This document shows positions 1 to 6,943 of a DNA stretch of 8,860 nt, one piece after another (the first letter of the stretch is position 1; every line of letters begins with the position of its first letter). The notes below the pieces were generated by a model. That model did not search any database. It was not told the origin of the DNA and worked only from the letters and a program-made list of their open reading frames with translations. Source of the stretch: Saprospiraceae bacterium (GTDB lineage Bacteria > Bacteroidota > Bacteroidia > Bacteroidales > JAIPBB01); contig JAIPBB010000224.1 of assembly GCA_021739805.1 (NCBI GenBank), forward strand, positions 1-8,860. Direction: 5' to 3'. The position numbers and the translations under genes are program-made.

Positions 1-250
1 TTATATGTATTGAGATTTTCTTAGGACTTACAAAAAGAGCCTTAGCATGGTAGGGTAGCCAATATGTTATTTGACCAGACCATTGTTTTACTATTTTTAA
101 GTTAATCCCATTTTTTTTTGCAATAAAATATCCACCACCAAGAATTAGAAGGCTGAAAAATGAAATTATAAATGAAGTAAAAATTAGCCGTCTAAATTTA
201 TAATCGTGATTTATAAATTTAATTTTGCTTTTCTTTTGAATAATCTTCAT
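1..250 (-). CDS. Membrane-anchored protein of unknown function, N-terminal part only; possibly CotH-like
   Basis: Starting from ATG at 248-250 the minus strand is open for 83 codons up to the left edge of the window. The reading gives a basic N-terminus (MKIIQKKSKIKFINHDYKFR), a single hydrophobic segment at about residues 22-44 (LIFTSFIISFFSLLILGGGYF), a short polar stretch, and then a tract with WSGQITYWLPYHAKALFVSP leading to KKISIHI at the edge. It therefore looks like a signal-anchor protein with its main domain outside the inner membrane. The start lies 33 bases after the DUF4956 stop, so the gene shares the operon. DUF4956 genes are often followed by CotH-type protein kinase genes, and KKISIHI could begin the first strand of such a domain, but no catalytic motif is inside the window. 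The existence of the gene is likely; the CotH suggestion is weak. Confidence 0.6.
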   Translation of the reverse strand, partial: MKIIQKKSKIKFINHDYKFRRLIFTSFIISFFSLLILGGGYFIAKKNGINLKIVKQWSGQITYWLPYHAKALFVSPKKISIHI

Positions 251-283
251 TATGATATAGAGGTTATTTTTGTAATGAAATTT

Positions 284-967
284 TTAAAAAATATCTTGAT
301 TATCCAAAAAAGAAAAATTCACAGTTTCTTTCATGGAAATCAAATTATTTTTGGCCGATAAGAACTGATTATAATCTTTAAATTCGACCAGAAACGAAGC
401 ATCCATTGTTTTATCGCTAAAATCATATCGTTGTAGTTTTACGCTTTCACAATGCTCTTCTAATTTACCTATAATATTTTCTATATCAACTTTTTTATTT
501 CCGGAAGAATTAATAGTTAGGTGAAGGTTTTGTGATTTTTTGCGCCAATTTAGTTTACCCTGAAATACAATGATTAATGAAATCATAATAAATGCAACAA
601 TTGTTATGAGTCTTTGATTGGCTCCCATTCCCAATCCAATAGAAATTGCAAAAAATAAATACATTAATTCTTCAGGCTCCTTAATAGCTGCTCTGAAACG
701 TACAATTGACAAGGCACCAACAAGCCCCAAAGAGAGGGCTAATGAAGATTTTACAATTGAAATCACCAACATTGTTATTAAAGTCATTAATACGAAGTTT
801 TTCCCAAACATTTTTCTATTGGAAATGGATCTTCCATAATGAATATAAATCCAGTTTAATATTAAGGATAATGCAACAGCAATAACAAAGTTTATCATAA
901 AGTCCATAATAGGAACTTTAGTACTTGAAGAAGCCAAAAATTCTTCAAAGGTTTTTAAATTATCCAT
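284..967 (-). CDS. DUF4956 family membrane protein
   Basis: A 227-residue protein with an N-terminal membrane half and a soluble C-terminal half. Hydrophobic spans lie at about 20-42, 57-74, 76-90, 101-117 and 119-137. The strongly conserved block SLGLVGALSIVRFRAAIKEP (79-98) followed by EEL and then ISIGLGMGANQ is the signature of DUF4956. Residues from about 140 are polar (KLNWRKKSQNLHL onward) and read as a small alpha/beta domain, possibly ferredoxin-like, on one side of the membrane. The function of the family is unknown; relatives are often encoded beside VTC-type (polyphosphate polymerase-like) or CotH-type genes, which fits a role at the membrane in phosphoryl transfer, but that is an inference. 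The ATG at 965-967 is 58 bases after the ATP-grasp/HAD gene, and the next gene starts 33 bases after its stop. That gap before it is almost pure A+T and shows no clear promoter. Confidence 0.85.
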   Translation of the reverse strand: MDNLKTFEEFLASSSTKVPIMDFMINFVIAVALSLILNWIYIHYGRSISNRKMFGKNFVLMTLITMLVISIVKSSLALSLGLVGALSIVRFRAAIKEPEELMYLFFAISIGLGMGANQRLITIVAFIMISLIIVFQGKLNWRKKSQNLHLTINSSGNKKVDIENIIGKLEEHCESVKLQRYDFSDKTMDASFLVEFKDYNQFLSAKNNLISMKETVNFSFLDNQDIF

Positions 968-1025
968 TTTTCTGTAAAATTATTTTGTAAATAAATATTT
1001 ATTTTAAATGTTTTTATGAAAATAA

Positions 1026-2309
1026 TCAATTCATAATTGTTTCGATCATATCAGGACTAAAAACTGGTATTTTCTTTTTATTTTTTATGTTTTTTCTTTC
1101 TTGAAAAGAATCGTCAATAAATATTGAATTTGAATCTGTAATGTAGTCTGCTTTGTTTTCATTTTTAGATATATGAATAACCTCATCAAATAAACTATTC
1201 AACCTATATTTTGCTAAACTATTTGATATGTTTTGTTCGTGTTTGGTAATAAGAATAATTTTTTTCCTCCTATTCAAACAAGCATATAAAAAGCTTATTA
1301 ATTGAGTATTAACCTCATTTTTAAAGATTAAGCAGTCATCAAAATCTACATAAACGGTTGAATACTCAATATCAATTTTGTATTTATTGTTTAATGCTCT
1401 GTCCATCTCAATATTATAGTCATTTTCTAACAGATCAACATCTATGCCCAAAGCATCGTATGCACTTAATAGTGCAAAATTGATTCCTTTTCCTCTGTAT
1501 AAAGAGGATGAACCCCCAAGTCTTGCAGCCACTTCAAGCAAAACCAACTCATTTGATTTGTTTTTTTTAACTTGAAAAAACCATGCCCCCTTCATTTTTA
1601 ATGTACTATTGATCGCTTGTGCCATTTCAATAAACTTTTCATGAGATTCTTTGGCAGGCATGGTGTTTACGCTTATTCCATTGCTGATCCGATTTCTTAT
1701 TCTGGGACCAGAAAATTTTAAAACTCGATCCCGGTCGGTAAAACAATCAACAGTATATTCACTGCCTTCTAGATATTCAGAAATAATATAATCAATGATA
1801 TCGTTTTTTGAAAAGAAGTTTGTTACATCATCAATAGAATTTAGTCTAATTGTATTGCGAGATCCGTATCCTATATCTGGTTTAATAAATACTGGAAAAT
1901 CAGATACATCTTTAATATTTTCAAATATCTTAGGAGTTTTTATTACAGATTTTAGTTTTAAATATGTTTTCTTTTTTGAAACACAAATTTCAGTGGTTTC
2001 CTTTGGGGATGAAATTACTTTACAGCCCAGGTCTGATTCAAAGGATTTAAGCTTCCATATTACTTTATCCATTGTTGGGTAAATGGCATCGATTTTATAT
2101 TGTTTAACTATTTTAGAAAGAGATGAAATTATATCGGTCGAATCAACGAAAGGGATTCCTCCAATATATTTTTTGTACACAAATTTACCATGATCATCTA
2201 TGCTGTTGCCACCTAAGAGGTCAAAGTGAACAGATTGAGACATTGATCGGTGAATTTCTAAACCAATTTCGCTACCACAAGGGAAAACTAAAACTCTAAA
2301 AGCTTTCAT
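1026..2309 (-). CDS. ATP-grasp enzyme fused to a C-terminal HAD-like domain, function unknown
   Basis: A 427-residue cytoplasmic fusion. Residues 1-110 look like the pre-ATP-grasp domain (MKAFRVLVFPCGSEIGLEI), and about 110-300 form the ATP-grasp domain, with the nucleotide lysine in PVFIKPDIGYGS (139-150), SEYLEGSEYTVDC (177-189) and the metal-binding strand LLEVAARLGGSS (257-268). Family members usually have Glu-x-Asn in that strand; here it is Glu259 followed by Val-Ala, so one metal ligand seems replaced. The C-terminal part from about 315 is a HAD-type domain: motif I DFDDCL (Asp322, Asp324), motif II Thr355 in LITKH, motif III Lys386 and motif IV IDDSF (Asp399, Asp400). ATP-grasp enzymes join a carboxylate to an amine or thiol through an acyl phosphate, and HAD domains are mostly phosphatases. 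I recall similar fusions in Bacteroidota polysaccharide clusters. The substrate is unknown; attaching an amino acid or other acid to a sugar is one guess. The gene lies 41 bases after the PHP gene. Confidence 0.82.
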   Translation of the reverse strand: MKAFRVLVFPCGSEIGLEIHRSMSQSVHFDLLGGNSIDDHGKFVYKKYIGGIPFVDSTDIISSLSKIVKQYKIDAIYPTMDKVIWKLKSFESDLGCKVISSPKETTEICVSKKKTYLKLKSVIKTPKIFENIKDVSDFPVFIKPDIGYGSRNTIRLNSIDDVTNFFSKNDIIDYIISEYLEGSEYTVDCFTDRDRVLKFSGPRIRNRISNGISVNTMPAKESHEKFIEMAQAINSTLKMKGAWFFQVKKNKSNELVLLEVAARLGGSSSLYRGKGINFALLSAYDALGIDVDLLENDYNIEMDRALNNKYKIDIEYSTVYVDFDDCLIFKNEVNTQLISFLYACLNRRKKIILITKHEQNISNSLAKYRLNSLFDEVIHISKNENKADYITDSNSIFIDDSFQERKNIKNKKKIPVFSPDMIETIMN

Positions 2310-2350
2310 TAGCAGTTAAAATATAAATAATAATTAGAAATGCCAGCCCA

Positions 2351-3571
2351 TTAATGTAGAATTATTTTATGGCTTTCAGTAAATTCTTTATTAGATAAGT
2401 GGATGAAATAAACACCTTTTTGAAATAATGAGATATCTAAAATTGAAATTTGATTATCTATTATTTCCCCCTGTTTGATTATTTGTCCCACTGTGTTTAT
2501 AATAGTATACATATATGATTCGTACAACTCGTTTGATAGTAAATGAATAATTCCGGTTGTTGGATTGGGATATACTGCAAATTTATAGTTATTAAAATTT
2601 ACATCATTTATATATGAATCATCTGAAATAATTATTACATCTGATTCAAACTGATTATTCCACACTATAGGTTGTGTCCAGGCTTTTTGCCCCATTTGAT
2701 TAGAGCAGGCAATTCTAATATAACCTTCTTGTCCTGAAATTTTATAATTAGCCGAATTTTTATTTTCCGTTTTTAAAATTCGTCCGTATTCGCCGATAAA
2801 TTCAATATTATTTCCATTGACTGAAGATAGATATATTGCGGAATCAATAATTTGTAAATTATTTATTATAACTCCTGTTGTTGAATAGAATTTGCCTCTT
2901 TTTATGGCAGACACAATACTATCTTTTTTTAAAGCCCCGGCATTTACCTTTATCCAAGCTTTCCCAATGTCTTCAATAATATGTGAATCATCAGCCGCAA
3001 TTCCATAAATCATTTTATTGTTAGTAAGTATTGAATCCCATAGAACTTGGTCATTGAGGTAGAAACCTCTGGCTTCTCCGGATGCGTTGTGTATTTCTAT
3101 AAAAGACAGTTCGCTTAATTCTAATATTTCGTTTGTATAAACTATTGTATTAGGATAATAAGGATGGTCTAAAATTGCCAGGCCACCCTGATCATTTATA
3201 TCTTTAATTACAGCGGCTGTGTTAGTAGGAGAAACCAAACTTGTTAAATTTAATCCATTGATATGTCTTTTAAAGGTTACTTCTTCACCCGGGCAGCATA
3301 AAAAATCAGGAGAAGATAAACCCACACATGAAGTAATAATATTATGATCAGTAATAAATATGAAATCATATCCACGTTGTTTATATTCTTCTACAATAGC
3401 TGCTGGGGAAAGTGCTCCGTCACTATTGGTTGTATGTGCATGTGTGTTTCCCCGATACCATTTTTGTTGCCCAAATAAAAATGTGGTCAATGTAAACAAA
3501 TAACATGACAACAAAATAACAACTATTAATTTTATCTTGCCACCGATTATATTTTTTTGATTAAGTATCAA
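2351..3571 (-). CDS. Secreted PHP-domain metal-dependent phosphoesterase with T9SS type A C-terminal sorting domain
   Basis: This 406-residue protein has three parts. Residues 1-34 form a signal peptide: basic KIK then a long hydrophobic run ending near FGQ. A PHP-fold domain spans about 38-235 with likely metal ligands His44 and His46 (GNTHAHTTNSDG), Asp75/His76 (FITDHN), Glu97 (PGEEVTF), His136 (LDHPYYP), His161 (EIHNA), and Asp195/His197 (ADDSH). After a linker of probable beta structure comes a T9SS type A sorting domain from about 330 to the end (YPNPTTG, then GQIIKQG, LDIS and GVYFIHL). It should therefore be exported by Sec, then moved across the outer membrane and often cell-surface anchored. 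PHP proteins hydrolyse phosphoesters; this substrate is unknown. The frame has no usable ATG: it opens after a stop at 3584-3586, and TTG at 3569-3571 is the only likely start that keeps the signal peptide. A short ATG frame at 3561-3596 overlaps it. Confidence 0.88.
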   Translation of the reverse strand: MILNQKNIIGGKIKLIVVILLSCYLFTLTTFLFGQQKWYRGNTHAHTTNSDGALSPAAIVEEYKQRGYDFIFITDHNIITSCVGLSSPDFLCCPGEEVTFKRHINGLNLTSLVSPTNTAAVIKDINDQGGLAILDHPYYPNTIVYTNEILELSELSFIEIHNASGEARGFYLNDQVLWDSILTNNKMIYGIAADDSHIIEDIGKAWIKVNAGALKKDSIVSAIKRGKFYSTTGVIINNLQIIDSAIYLSSVNGNNIEFIGEYGRILKTENKNSANYKISGQEGYIRIACSNQMGQKAWTQPIVWNNQFESDVIIISDDSYINDVNFNNYKFAVYPNPTTGIIHLLSNELYESYMYTIINTVGQIIKQGEIIDNQISILDISLFQKGVYFIHLSNKEFTESHKIILH

Positions 3572-3602
3572 TAAGTAAAAATTTTAAAAGCTTCATTTCG
3601 AC

Positions 3603-4736
3603 TTATACTTGCTTTTGTGCGCAAAGTATTAATTTACAAATTGAATCTACTGTATCTTTTGATAATTCAGGATACATTGGCAAACAAATAACTTTTTTTG
3701 CAAATATTTGTGCAGTTGGAAGATTTTCTTTTCTGGCGGAATCTAATTCTCTGTACATTGGAAATTCACTAACTAAAGGATAAAAATAACGACGTCCATA
3801 AATATTTTTCGATTTCAGGTGCTCATAAAGTTGATCCCGTCCCATTCCATATTCTTTTTCATCAATCAATATCGGATAATAAGGGTGATTATATTCAGTG
3901 TCTGGGTGTAAGGGTAGTGTTTTTATTCCACTAATGTTTTTTAGTTTATTAGTGTATAATTCAGAAATAATTCGTCTTTTAACGATGTTTTCTTTTACAT
4001 GTTTTAATTGTAAAAGGCCAAAAGCAGCTTGTACCTCATTCATTTTAGCGTTTATACCCGGAGCAATAACAGTCGTTTCGTCAGCAAAACCGAAATTTTT
4101 CAAATAATCAATTCTTTTTTTTGTTTTTTTATCATGACAAATAATAGCCCCGCCCTCAAAGGTGTTAAAGACTTTAGTAGCATGAAAACTTAGAACAGAT
4201 AAATCGCCATGATTTAAAAGTGAATTTCCTTTATAATTTACACCAAAAGCGTGGCATGCATCATATATTACTTTTAAACCATAGGTGTCGGCAATTTTTT
4301 CAATTTTCTCAACATTACATGGATTTCCATATACATGTACAGGTACAATTGCTGTGGTTTTTGGTGTAATGGCAGCTTCAATTTTCTGGGAGTCAATATT
4401 AGCAAAATCCTGTTCTATGTCCACAAAAACAGGTTTGATTCCATTCCAATGTAAGGCATGTGTAGTTGCTACAAAGGTATAGGGTGTTGTAATGACCTCT
4501 CCTGTTATTCTAAGAACTTGAAGCGCTGAAATCAAAGCCAGTGTTCCATTTGAGAAAAGGGAAACATATTTAACTCCCAGAAATTCAGCTAATGCTTGTT
4601 CCAACTCATTATGGAACTTTCCATTGTTGGTGAGCCACTTACTTTGCCATATTTCTTCCAAATAAGGTATAAATTCATCTAGTTTGGGAAGAGATGGCTG
4701 GGTTACTGTTATTTTAGCTTTTTGACCTTCGCTCAT
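3603..4736 (-). CDS. DegT/DnrJ/EryC1 family sugar-nucleotide aminotransferase, VioA-like
   Basis: A complete 377-residue PLP-dependent aminotransferase. The cofactor lysine is Lys188 in SFHATKVFNTFEGGA (183-197); Asp159 (YDACHAFG) should contact the pyridine nitrogen, and SNGTLAL (62-68) binds the phosphate. Unlike RfbH in the same window it keeps the lysine and lacks the iron-sulfur cysteine pattern, so it should be a true transaminase using glutamate as donor. The overall pattern (WLTNNG near the N-terminus, VPVHVYGNPC, LKNFGFADE, NIYGRRYFYPL near the C-terminus) resembles VioA, which makes dTDP-4-amino-4,6-dideoxyglucose (dTDP-Qui4N) from dTDP-4-keto-6-deoxyglucose. Other 4-aminotransferases, for example for perosamine, remain possible, and no acyltransferase that would modify the amino group is in the window. 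Its ATG at 4734-4736 lies inside the end of the flippase gene (23-base overlap), which implies translational coupling. Family certain; exact sugar inferred. Confidence 0.9.
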   Translation of the reverse strand: MSEGQKAKITVTQPSLPKLDEFIPYLEEIWQSKWLTNNGKFHNELEQALAEFLGVKYVSLFSNGTLALISALQVLRITGEVITTPYTFVATTHALHWNGIKPVFVDIEQDFANIDSQKIEAAITPKTTAIVPVHVYGNPCNVEKIEKIADTYGLKVIYDACHAFGVNYKGNSLLNHGDLSVLSFHATKVFNTFEGGAIICHDKKTKKRIDYLKNFGFADETTVIAPGINAKMNEVQAAFGLLQLKHVKENIVKRRIISELYTNKLKNISGIKTLPLHPDTEYNHPYYPILIDEKEYGMGRDQLYEHLKSKNIYGRRYFYPLVSEFPMYRELDSARKENLPTAQIFAKKVICLPMYPELSKDTVDSICKLILCAQKQV

Positions 4737-6180
4737 TCATAAATTTCTTTAAATAATCAAAACTTATATTTTTTATATATAGATAGTTTTTCATTCGAAA
4801 AAGTTGAGCCATTCCAATGATCAAAATAATACCCGAAGTTATTTGTATCAATAATAAAAAGATTGGTTTAATATCAAGTATAAATTGCATGGAATATATA
4901 AAGCTACCAACTCCTGCAGATAAAAATAATGATGGAATGATATCTTTAATTTGCTGCATCCTTGAATACTGTATTAATTTATTTGTGTAATAACTATTTA
5001 TGAAAAATGCAATGATTGAATTAAGAATCATTCCCAGTATCATAATTTTTATTCCCCAAAATATTCCGGTTATTATTATAGGAATTGATAGAATTTTTTT
5101 AATAATCTCAATTTTTAAAAACAAGTCTGATCGTCCCTTAACTTTTAATATGTTTAAATTAAGTGCATGAAGGGGAAATAACATCCCAACAATACAGAGC
5201 AATTGTAAATAAATAATTGAGGACCTCCATTTTTCCCCAATAAGAACGATAATAAGTGAATCAGAAATTGCTGCCATCCCAATCAAAAGAATGAATGAAA
5301 TAAACATCGTATTTCCAATCAGTTTTTGATACCCTGCTTTAAGTTTCTCGGGTTCATCTTGTAACGTGGATAATATCGGAAAACTTACTCTTGAAATAAT
5401 AGTATTAATATTTTGAGACGGAAGATTACGAAATTGATCTGCTCTAGAATAAAATCCTAACTCTTGTGCAGAAAAAAACTTCCCAATAATTACATAATAA
5501 ATATTTTTATATATTGTGTCGATCAAACCACTAATCAGTAATTTAGAGCCAAAGGAAAAAAGCTGCGAAAATGACTTTTTACTAAAAACCAATAATGGAA
5601 ACCATTTATTCCAAACCCAAAGAAGAAATGAATTCACAGCTCTTTGGCTGATTAGCTTTGCAACCAAACTCCAAACTCCATAACCCCCCAAAGCCATTGA
5701 AATACCAATAATGCCGGAAAATATGGCTGCAATTACCGATACTTTTGTCTGAAGTTTAAAATCGATTTTTTTTGTTAGAATTGTTCTTTGAATAATAGTA
5801 AGGGCGTCAATTATCAAAACAAAGGCAACGACTCTAATGATAAGAATAAGTTTCGGCTCGTCAAAAAACCGACTAATTACAGGTGCGGAAAAAAACAACA
5901 CCCAATAAAAAAATATTCCAACAATAAGATTGAAAAAAAATGCTGTCGAGAAATCTGTTTCGTTAGCATCCTTTTTTCGTATTAATGCCTGACTGAATCC
6001 GCTATTAATAAATGAATCCGCTATAGCAATAAATACTAAAATCATCCCAATAAGTCCAAACTCTTCTGGGGCAAGAAGTCGTGCAAGGATTATTCCAACT
6101 ATGAATGTTATACTTTGCCCAGCCAACCGATCCAAAAAACTCCACAATAGTCCGCTTATAGTCTTTTGTTTAAGACTCAT
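4714..6180 (-). CDS. Polysaccharide flippase, Wzx/WzxC-like (MOP exporter superfamily)
   Basis: A 488-residue, strongly hydrophobic inner-membrane protein with roughly 12 to 14 predicted membrane spans. Its N-terminus, with LLWSFLDRLAGQSITFIVGI (11-30) and LARLLAPEEFGLIGM (32-46), followed by SGFSQALIRKKD (60-71), is typical of the polysaccharide_synt family that includes WzxC and Wzx. These proteins move undecaprenyl-diphosphate-linked sugar units from the cytoplasmic to the periplasmic face, where they are polymerised or transferred. The ATG at 6178-6180 directly precedes the conserved SLKQKTISGLLW stretch, so the start is well supported. The gene follows the flavin reductase after a 70-base gap, the largest in the window, and its last 23 bases overlap the aminotransferase gene. 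The substrate cannot be read from sequence; the neighbours suggest a unit carrying a 3,6-dideoxyhexose and perhaps a 4-amino sugar. No polymerase (Wzy) is visible in the window. Confidence 0.92.
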   Translation of the reverse strand: MSLKQKTISGLLWSFLDRLAGQSITFIVGIILARLLAPEEFGLIGMILVFIAIADSFINSGFSQALIRKKDANETDFSTAFFFNLIVGIFFYWVLFFSAPVISRFFDEPKLILIIRVVAFVLIIDALTIIQRTILTKKIDFKLQTKVSVIAAIFSGIIGISMALGGYGVWSLVAKLISQRAVNSFLLWVWNKWFPLLVFSKKSFSQLFSFGSKLLISGLIDTIYKNIYYVIIGKFFSAQELGFYSRADQFRNLPSQNINTIISRVSFPILSTLQDEPEKLKAGYQKLIGNTMFISFILLIGMAAISDSLIIVLIGEKWRSSIIYLQLLCIVGMLFPLHALNLNILKVKGRSDLFLKIEIIKKILSIPIIITGIFWGIKIMILGMILNSIIAFFINSYYTNKLIQYSRMQQIKDIIPSLFLSAGVGSFIYSMQFILDIKPIFLLLIQITSGIILIIGMAQLFRMKNYLYIKNISFDYLKKFMNERRSKS

Positions 6181-6250
6181 TATTTATAAACTGAATTTTT
6201 GAATTATACAAATTTTATTAACCTGAAATTCTTTATTTCTATCAACCTGA

Positions 6251-6940
6251 TTATCCCCAATCATCAAATAATATCTGAGCCTCATTTAATTTCTGTGCAA
6301 CCAGATATTCCTTGAAGCTTTTTATCATTATAGGTGGACCAGAAATAAAATAGGTTGATTTATTACCAATGTCGGTATAAATTTTTTCAATATCTATGAT
6401 TCCAGAAATATCTTCAAAAAGATTTACAATCTTAAATGAAGGGTTAATGAGCTTGGCTTTTTTTAGTTCTTCTCTGAAAAGGTTAAGGTTTTCAGAACGA
6501 AATCCAGCATATAAAACAGGGTCTTTATATTCTGTAAATTTATTATCAGTAAAAAGTGATAAAAATGGAGTTATGCCAGTTCCTCCTGAAATAAATATTG
6601 AATTTTCTTTTGAGTGGTCTTGCGAAAAAAGATTACCATAAGGCATTTTTAGCGTTAAATTTATACCGGGAGATAATATTTTACTCATGCGTGATGTAAA
6701 TAGACCTTTAACAGAATAAGTAATTTTAACAAATTCTCTTTCCGGAGAGGATTGCATGCTAAAGCATCTTGACTCGGGCCAAGGTTTGCTTGGATCATAT
6801 TCTTCAAGTGCAAGATGAAGAAATTGCCCGGGATTAAACTTGAATTTTCCTTTAAGAGACTTAAAAGTCACAGTATAAATTCCATCAAAGTTATTATTCA
6901 CTTCAATAACTTCAGCAGGATATTTTTTAATTATTGCCAT
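6251..6940 (-). CDS. FAD-dependent ferredoxin-NADP reductase-like oxidoreductase, probable E3 partner of RfbH, without a ferredoxin domain
   Basis: A 229-residue flavoprotein of the ferredoxin-NADP+ reductase (FNR) superfamily. The FAD-binding barrel covers about residues 1-105, with PGQF (37-40), RCFS (58-61, the RxYS-type flavin motif) and GLFTS (79-83). The NAD(P)-binding half follows, with GGTGITP (119-125) and SGPPIM (200-205), and the protein ends in DDWG. The gene begins 3 bases after rfbH, so the natural role is the NAD(P)H:E1 electron donor (CDP-6-deoxy-3,4-glucoseen reductase, E3, as RfbI/AscD). Classical E3 proteins are about 330 residues because a plant-type [2Fe-2S] ferredoxin domain is fused to the FNR part. 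That domain is absent here: the only cysteine is Cys59. Electrons must then pass directly from flavin to the E1 cluster or through a separate ferredoxin. The FNR fold is sure; the E3 role is inferred from position. Confidence 0.88.
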   Translation of the reverse strand: MAIIKKYPAEVIEVNNNFDGIYTVTFKSLKGKFKFNPGQFLHLALEEYDPSKPWPESRCFSMQSSPEREFVKITYSVKGLFTSRMSKILSPGINLTLKMPYGNLFSQDHSKENSIFISGGTGITPFLSLFTDNKFTEYKDPVLYAGFRSENLNLFREELKKAKLINPSFKIVNLFEDISGIIDIEKIYTDIGNKSTYFISGPPIMIKSFKEYLVAQKLNEAQILFDDWG

Positions 6941-6943
6941 AAA

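Noticed and set aside
618..839. Plus-strand open frames such as 618-839, 1795-2082, 3898-4107, 4285-4482, 5788-5985, 6396-6641, 6815-7006, 7113-7373 and 7623-7826
   Set aside because: Each is short and mostly or wholly inside a well-supported minus-strand gene, and the proteins show no family features; they are antisense shadows.
989..1004. Perfect 16-base palindrome AAATAAATATTTATTT in the gap before the DUF4956 gene
   Set aside because: It is made only of A and T in a nearly pure A+T gap, so chance is likely; it has no G+C stem for a terminator and no neighbouring promoter boxes.
4714..4736. 23-base overlap between flippase and aminotransferase as a possible frameshift or fusion
   Set aside because: Both proteins have plausible ends (the flippase ends in a charged tail, the aminotransferase starts just before its conserved region), so this is an ordinary coupled overlap.
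6181..6250. TATAAT-like stretch (reverse strand TTTGTATAATTC) and a repeated TCAGGTT in the gap before the flippase
   Set aside because: The Bacteroidota promoter pattern (TTTG, then TAnnTTTG about 20 bases later) is not complete, and such matches are common in A+T-rich DNA; the 70-base gap alone does not prove an internal promoter.
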